8,163 nt of DNA from Streptococcaceae bacterium (GTDB lineage: Bacteria; Bacillota; Bacilli; Lactobacillales; Streptococcaceae): NCBI GenBank assembly GCA_031285105.1, contig JAITWV010000066.1:1-8163 (forward strand), given 5' to 3'. Positions 5,287-8,163 of the stretch are shown one piece after another. Position numbers and translations under genes: made by a program. The number at the start of each line of letters is the position of its first letter. Position 1 is the stretch's first letter. The notes under the pieces are model-generated. The model did no database searches. It saw nothing but the letters and a program-made list of their open reading frames with translations, and was not told the origin of the DNA.

Positions 5287-5559
5287 CTAATCTTTTCTGA
5301 TATACTTCAACGCACCACTTGGGCAACGATTTAACACTTCGATTACTTGATCAACTTGCCCATTATCAGGAATAATCCAAGGTCTACGTCCAACTTCAAA
5401 CACATCACGATTACCACGCACACACTCACCCGCATGGGTACAAGTTTTGATGTTGTAGTAGATATCAATTGGTTGCTCCGTCCCTTTGTACGCACGATAG
5501 CCATTTTCCTTTAGTAGTTCATCAGTTACCGTTTCGCCATTAAATTTATTTGCGTCCAT
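5287..5559 (-). CDS. yjdI: YjdI-like divergent iron-sulfur (Fer4_19) protein
   Basis: This 90-aa protein matches the E. coli YjdI family, a divergent mono-cluster ferredoxin-like domain (PF06902). The cluster motifs are TCTHAGECVRGN (C40, H42, C46) and NRCPSGALKY (C79). Only three cysteines are present in the whole protein, so the fourth ligand must be a histidine or another group, or the cluster differs from a classic four-cysteine 4Fe-4S. The segment RRPWIIPDNG between them is also typical. It probably works as an electron carrier or Fe-S partner of the neighbouring acetyltransferases, but its physiological role is unknown. The frame is open to 5649, but the start at 5559 is chosen because GGAGG (5568-5572, minus strand) is eight bases upstream and the YjdI homology begins there. 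It lies 71 nt after one GNAT gene and before a second. Confidence 0.88.
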   Translation of the reverse strand: MDANKFNGETVTDELLKENGYRAYKGTEQPIDIYYNIKTCTHAGECVRGNRDVFEVGRRPWIIPDNGQVDQVIEVLNRCPSGALKYIRKD

Positions 5560-5630
5560 TGAAAAATCCTCCTTGTTATTAATGTAATTAATTCTAGCAA
5601 TATTTGATTTTTTGTACAAATGATAGCCCC

Positions 5631-5933
5631 TTAATCGGCATCTTCCCAACCCATTTCCTCAGTTGAAACGTATAAGTCTTGATATTCTTGTTTTTTGTCA
5701 AATTCACTAGCCGCAAAAGGACAAAAAGGATGCACACGCCAATGATTCTTACGTGCAATTTCAATTCCTTTCGCCACTAATTTTTCAGCCAATTGTTGCC
5801 TGCGAAAATTTGGATAAACATATGTGTGATCAATTATCATGATATCGTCTTGCATTAACCACGCCAACTCACCCATATCTTCTTTTGTATCACTAACCAA
5901 TAATAATCGCCCGTCGCTTTCAATGAAATTCAT
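5631..5933 (-). CDS. Small YjdJ-like GNAT protein with degenerate acetyl-CoA loop
   Basis: This 100-aa protein is a paralogue of the 97-aa YjdJ-like GNAT downstream. Both share IMIID/VHT.V, QxLAxxLV and P-x-CP-x-A-x-x-x-FDKK-x-EY-x-D, and both end near a GW-E motif. In this copy the acetyl-CoA loop reads NFRRQQLAEKLV (residues 42-53): both loop glycines of the paralogue (RFQGQGLA) are replaced, by Arg and Gln. CoA binding may be weakened or altered, so it could be a non-catalytic partner, although conserved C71 and FDK are kept. ATG 5933 has AAAAGGAG (5941-5948, minus strand) seven bases upstream. It is the first gene of the minus-strand unit, ahead of the YjdI-like gene, and probably arose by duplication; the two copies differ enough to be an old duplication or separate acquisitions. 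Confidence 0.82.
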   Translation of the reverse strand: MNFIESDGRLLLVSDTKEDMGELAWLMQDDIMIIDHTYVYPNFRRQQLAEKLVAKGIEIARKNHWRVHPFCPFAASEFDKKQEYQDLYVSTEEMGWEDAD

Positions 5934-5962
5934 GCGTCTACTCCTTTTGCTTTGATAATTTT

Positions 5963-5991
5963 ATAGTATCAAGCTTTGATTTTTTGAGCAA
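5963..5991 (-). promoter_or_regulatory. Promoter of the GNAT-YjdI-GNAT unit
   Basis: On the minus strand, TTGCTC (5986-5991) and TACTAT (5963-5968) are separated by 17 bp, and the -10 is extended (TGATACTAT). Two direct copies of GCTTTGAT (plus strand 5949-5956 and 5973-5980) flank the -10 box and could be operator half sites, though this is weak. No internal promoter was identified before the second or third gene. Confidence 0.6.
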
Positions 5992-6050
5992 ATATAAGTA
6001 CTTTTTGGCGTAGGTTTTATAATTAGCCCGAACACATTAAAATAATTTCT

Positions 6051-6080
6051 TTGACACACATCCAAAAATCATGCTATAGT
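6051..6080 (+). promoter_or_regulatory. Promoter of the lsa leader and gene
   Basis: A perfect TTGACA (6051-6056) and TATAGT (6075-6080) are separated by 18 bp. Transcription would start near 6087, giving a leader of about 195 nt before the resistance gene. The near-consensus promoter suggests constant initiation, with control exerted inside the leader. Confidence 0.85.
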
Positions 6081-6102
6081 AAATATATTAAAAAAGAAAA
6101 GA

Positions 6103-6228
6103 GGGGCTCATAAACATGGATATGTAAACCAATAATTGTAAGAAAACACGCACACCCTTTGTACTATCAAGGGATAAGTGTATCGTTTTCTCAAATTGGC
6201 TTACATATAGATGTTTATGGGTCTTTTT
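6103..6228 (+). promoter_or_regulatory. Transcription attenuator (ribosome-sensitive terminator) in the lsa leader
   Basis: The 5' arm 6103-6133 pairs with 6195-6226. CATAAACAT (6109-6117) matches ATGTTTATG (6211-6219); ATATGTAA (6120-6127) matches TTACATAT (6201-6208); CCAAT (6129-6133) matches ATTGG (6195-6199). The base extends through G-U pairs into the T-rich tail (5 T, 6224-6228). Inside sit a second stem, AGAAAAC (6141-6147) / GTTTTCT (6185-6191), and a third, CCCTT (6155-6159) / AAGGG (6169-6173). The 5' arm contains the Shine-Dalgarno and entire three-codon uORF, so a ribosome held there would block the terminator. CTTACA (6200-6205) could alternatively pair with TGTAAG (6137-6142) as an antiterminator. 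Structure is seen in the sequence; the mechanism is inferred from known leaders of ABC-F genes. Confidence 0.85.
6116..6127 (+). CDS. Three-codon upstream ORF (Met-Asp-Met) in the lsa leader
   Basis: ATG GAT ATG TAA lies nine bases after a strong GAGGGG Shine-Dalgarno (6101-6106) and about 30 nt after the predicted transcription start. It is wholly contained in the 5' arm of the attenuator stem. With so few codons it would act as a ribosome-placement and stalling sensor, not as a source of functional peptide. Very short uORFs with this job are known in leaders of antibiotic-resistance ABC-F genes. Its translation cannot be shown from sequence alone. Confidence 0.7.
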   Translation: MDM

Positions 6229-6248
6229 GTGCACTCATAAATGAAAAG

Positions 6249-6275
6249 TCCGTTTGAGAAAGAAACTAACGGAGG
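6249..6275 (+). promoter_or_regulatory. Hairpin covering the lsa ribosome binding site
   Basis: TCCGTT (6249-6254) is complementary to AACGGA (6268-6273), which overlaps the GGAGG ribosome site (6271-6275). The stem is six base pairs with a 13-nt loop. It could reduce initiation on the resistance gene and so add translational control to the attenuator. It may be too weak to matter. Confidence 0.4.
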
Positions 6276-6280
6276 ATTTT

Positions 6281-7780
6281 ATGGCAAATATTAAAATAGA
6301 AAATCTAACTTTCGGTTATGATAATCAAGAAAAATTATTGTTTAATCAAGCAAATTTAAACGTTGATACCAGTTGGAAATTAGGCTTAATCGGCAGAAAT
6401 GGTCGAGGAAAAACAACGCTTTTAAAGATTTTACAAGATAAATTGCATTATGCAGGCAAAATCACACATCAATTGACCTTTGTTTATTTTCCGCAAAAGG
6501 TCATAGATAAATCACAGCTGACTTATTATGTCTTAAAGGAAATAGTCGATTTTGAAGATTGGAAACTAGAACGTGAGTTGAATTTACTTAATCTGAGTCC
6601 AGATATTTTATGGCGAGCGTTTGATTTATTATCAGGTGGGGAGCAAACGAAAGTATTATTGAGCCTTTTATTTTTAGATGAGCAAAATTTCCCTTTAATT
6701 GATGAACCGACCAATCACTTGGATATTCTAGGACGAAAGCAAGTCGCTGATTATCTTCGTCGTAAAAAGCAAGGATTTATCGTCGTTTCTCATGACCGCG
6801 CGTTTGTGGATGAGGTAAGTGATCATATTTTATCCATTGAACGTGGTGGCTTGGTGTTGTATCAAGGGAATTTTTCGACCTATGAAGAGCAAAAGAAACG
6901 GCGTGACGAATTTGAATTAGCGCAAAATGAAAAATTAAAAGGTTCGATTAGTCGCCTTAAAAAAACCGCTTTTGAAAAGAAACAATGGTCTGACAAAATT
7001 GAAAAATCAAAATACAACGACCCCAAAGTCAAAGGGACCGCTTCATCAGGTATAGCAGACCGTGGATTTATCGGGGCTAAAGCTGCTAAAATGATGAAAC
7101 GCTCTAAAAATATCGAACGTCGGATGGATGAGCAAATTGAAGAAAAAGAAGGGCTGTTAAAAAATCTCGAAAAAATTGACCCGCTATCGATGAATTATCA
7201 GGCAACACATCATAAATTATTGATGAAAGTAGAAGAATTAACTCTTTCATTTGACGAAAAAGCCCTTTTCCAACCTGTTTCCTTTGAAGTACGAAGCGGA
7301 AGAATTGTTGCAATTGCAGGTGCCAACGGTTCAGGAAAGTCATCAATGGTGAAATTCTTATTGGATAAGTTTGTTGGTAAGGCAAATGGAAACTATACCC
7401 ATTCAAATCATTTGAACATCAGTTATGTTCGGCAAAATTATGCGGATAATAAAGGAACATTAAGTGAATTTGCACAACAAAATGGCTTAGATTTTTCAGA
7501 ATTTCTCAATAATCTAAGAAAATTAGGCATGGAACGAGTGGTTTTTCAAAATCGAATTGAAAATATGAGCATGGGGCAGCGCAAAAAGGTAGAACTTGCC
7601 AAATCACTTTCACAACCAGCTGAGTTATATATTTGGGACGAGCCATTGAATTATTTGGATGTCTTTAATCATGAACAATTGGAAGAATTGATTTTGAATG
7701 TGAAACCTGCGATGATTTTGATTGAACATGACCAGCATTTTTTGGAAAAGATTGCAGATGAAGTGATTGAGTTGTCTTAA
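6281..7780 (+). CDS. lsa: Lsa-family ABC-F ribosomal protection protein
   Basis: This 499-aa protein closely resembles enterococcal Lsa(A) (498 aa). Lsa proteins are cytoplasmic ATPases that bind the ribosomal E site and displace lincosamides, streptogramin A and pleuromutilins; they are not transporters, and no membrane segment is present. NBD1 has Walker A GRNGRGKTT (38-46), signature LSGGE (117-121), Walker B FPLIDEPTNHLD (137-148) and H171. A charged linker at about 200-300 is the antibiotic resistance domain. NBD2 has GANGSGKSS (347-355), signature MSMGQ (429-433), LYIWDEPLNYLD (449-460) with E454, and H483. Both sites look active. ATG 6281 is five bases after GGAGG; an in-frame TTG at 6254 extends the frame but lacks a ribosome site. 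It is preceded by the attenuator leader. Spectrum cannot be read from sequence; in several species lsa genes are intrinsic, and nothing mobile is seen here. Confidence 0.95.
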   Translation: MANIKIENLTFGYDNQEKLLFNQANLNVDTSWKLGLIGRNGRGKTTLLKILQDKLHYAGKITHQLTFVYFPQKVIDKSQLTYYVLKEIVDFEDWKLERELNLLNLSPDILWRAFDLLSGGEQTKVLLSLLFLDEQNFPLIDEPTNHLDILGRKQVADYLRRKKQGFIVVSHDRAFVDEVSDHILSIERGGLVLYQGNFSTYEEQKKRRDEFELAQNEKLKGSISRLKKTAFEKKQWSDKIEKSKYNDPKVKGTASSGIADRGFIGAKAAKMMKRSKNIERRMDEQIEEKEGLLKNLEKIDPLSMNYQATHHKLLMKVEELTLSFDEKALFQPVSFEVRSGRIVAIAGANGSGKSSMVKFLLDKFVGKANGNYTHSNHLNISYVRQNYADNKGTLSEFAQQNGLDFSEFLNNLRKLGMERVVFQNRIENMSMGQRKKVELAKSLSQPAELYIWDEPLNYLDVFNHEQLEELILNVKPAMILIEHDQHFLEKIADEVIELS

Positions 7781-7840
7781 AGAATAGATGGTTTTTCGCT
7801 GTTCGTGTTATTTTATCTTGGTTCATTTTGATTTGATTTT

Positions 7841-7877
7841 AAAATAGACTAGATTTTCATAAATTTAGTCTATTTTT
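7841..7877 (+). terminator. Terminator hairpin downstream of lsa
   Basis: AAAATAGACTAGATTT (7841-7856) pairs with AAATTTAGTCTATTTT (7861-7876) across a 4-nt loop, with one G-U pair, and ends in five T (7873-7877). It lies about 60 nt after the lsa stop codon. The 3' arm is one member of the repeat cluster that follows. Confidence 0.85.
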
Positions 7878-7914
7878 GTTGAAATCTAGTCTAAAATTTT
7901 GTAAATCTAGTCTA
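7845..7914. repeat. One inverted plus three direct copies of a 12-bp repeat with 21-bp period
   Basis: AAATCTAGTCTA occurs at 7882-7893 and 7903-7914, and as AAATTTAGTCTA at 7861-7872. The three copies start exactly 21 bp apart. The exact reverse complement TAGACTAGATTT lies at 7845-7856. The inverted copy can pair with any of the three direct copies, the first and third of which are followed by TTTTT. It may be a terminator whose 3' arm was tandemly duplicated, or a binding-site array with two-helical-turn spacing. Confidence 0.75.
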
Positions 7915-8163
7915 TTTTTATAATCAGTGAACTTTGTTGATTTATTAGGCTTTATAACATGAAAAATTTGGATATGTGAATGTTATTTTATTATTGAAGT
8001 ATCATTTAAAACAGAATTGAACAAACGAACGATAAATTTCTTTGGCTTATTTAGCGAATCGTGTTGGCTTGTTACAACTTTCTCTTTAGTACATCGTAAG
8101 TGATTTTAGATTGTAAAAAAAGAAGTTTGTGAATTATTAACTGCGAATTTTCGGCTGGCTTGG
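7915..8163. other. Non-coding stretch at the window end, nothing recognised
   Basis: No ORF with a plausible ribosome site and no convincing promoter or RNA gene was found on either strand. Base composition is AT-rich up to the last 30 bases, which become more mixed (CTGCGAATTTTCGGCTGGCT). It could be the upstream region of a gene beyond the window. Confidence 0.4.

Noticed and set aside
5560..5649. N-terminal extension of the YjdI-like protein to 5649
   Set aside because: It would overlap the preceding GNAT gene and bypass the GGAGG site before the ATG at 5559; the family homology starts at the shorter form.
6229..6248. CTCATAAATG (6234-6243) as a second uORF resembling the first
   Set aside because: It resembles the start of the first uORF, but no Shine-Dalgarno lies upstream because the preceding bases are the T tract of the terminator.
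6254..6280. TTG start at 6254 extending Lsa by nine residues
   Set aside because: No ribosome site precedes it, it falls inside the possible ribosome-site hairpin, and ATG 6281 has GGAGG at ideal spacing and matches the family N-terminus.
7104..7406. Antisense and alternate-frame ORFs within lsa, spx and the 262-aa gene
   Set aside because: No ribosome sites or recognisable composition; explained by the coding strand of well-supported genes.
7861..7914. CRISPR-like array
   Set aside because: Repeats are only 12 bp with 9-bp AT-rich spacers and one inverted copy, and no cas gene is present.

Overview
The window is AT-rich, densely packed DNA from a low-GC Gram-positive bacterium. Short intergenic gaps, strong AGGAGG-type ribosome binding sites, TTGACA/TATAAT promoters, U-tailed hairpin terminators, a 132-residue Spx, a streptococcal/lactococcal-looking DnaB and an Lsa-family ABC-F protein point to the Lactobacillales. 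Streptococcaceae such as Lactococcus, or a close relative, seem most likely, but genus is an inference. It reads as ordinary chromosome with accessory genes. I see no transposase, integrase, tRNA, rRNA or CRISPR array.

Layout. (1) 1-135: the 3' end of an unrecognised plus-strand gene and its terminator. (2) 155-899: a promoter and a two-gene overlapping operon, a small Xre/Cro-type regulator plus a four-helix DUF2975-type membrane protein. (3) 900-1957: a secreted 205-aa protein of unknown family, followed 5 nt later by a 59-aa two-helix membrane protein, ending at a bidirectional terminator. (4) 1960-3336, minus: replicative helicase DnaB with its own promoter, divergent from (5) 3492-4280, an unrecognised soluble 262-aa protein. 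The shared gap has several copies of a CAAGTTT-type half site. (6) 4323-4858: spx with its own promoter and terminator. (7) 4869-5991, minus: an apparent three-gene unit reading GNAT - YjdI-like ferredoxin - GNAT, with a 90-bp palindrome between the last two genes. (8) 6051-7780: an Lsa-type ABC-F antibiotic-resistance gene behind a long leader. (9) 7781-8163: a terminator hairpin, a 21-bp-period repeat cluster and no recognisable gene.

The most developed regulatory system is the lsa leader. A consensus promoter drives a three-codon upstream ORF (Met-Asp-Met-stop) with a strong Shine-Dalgarno sequence. The Shine-Dalgarno and the whole uORF form the 5' arm of a roughly 30-bp terminator stem. 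A further small hairpin covers the ribosome binding site of the resistance gene itself. This is the architecture expected of ribosome-mediated attenuation, in which an antibiotic-stalled ribosome on the uORF prevents terminator formation. Other points of interest are the duplicated YjdJ-like acetyltransferases around one YjdI (one copy has lost the glycines of the acetyl-CoA loop), the easily missed 59-aa membrane gene paired with a secreted protein, and dnaB lying outside its usual rplI-dnaB context.
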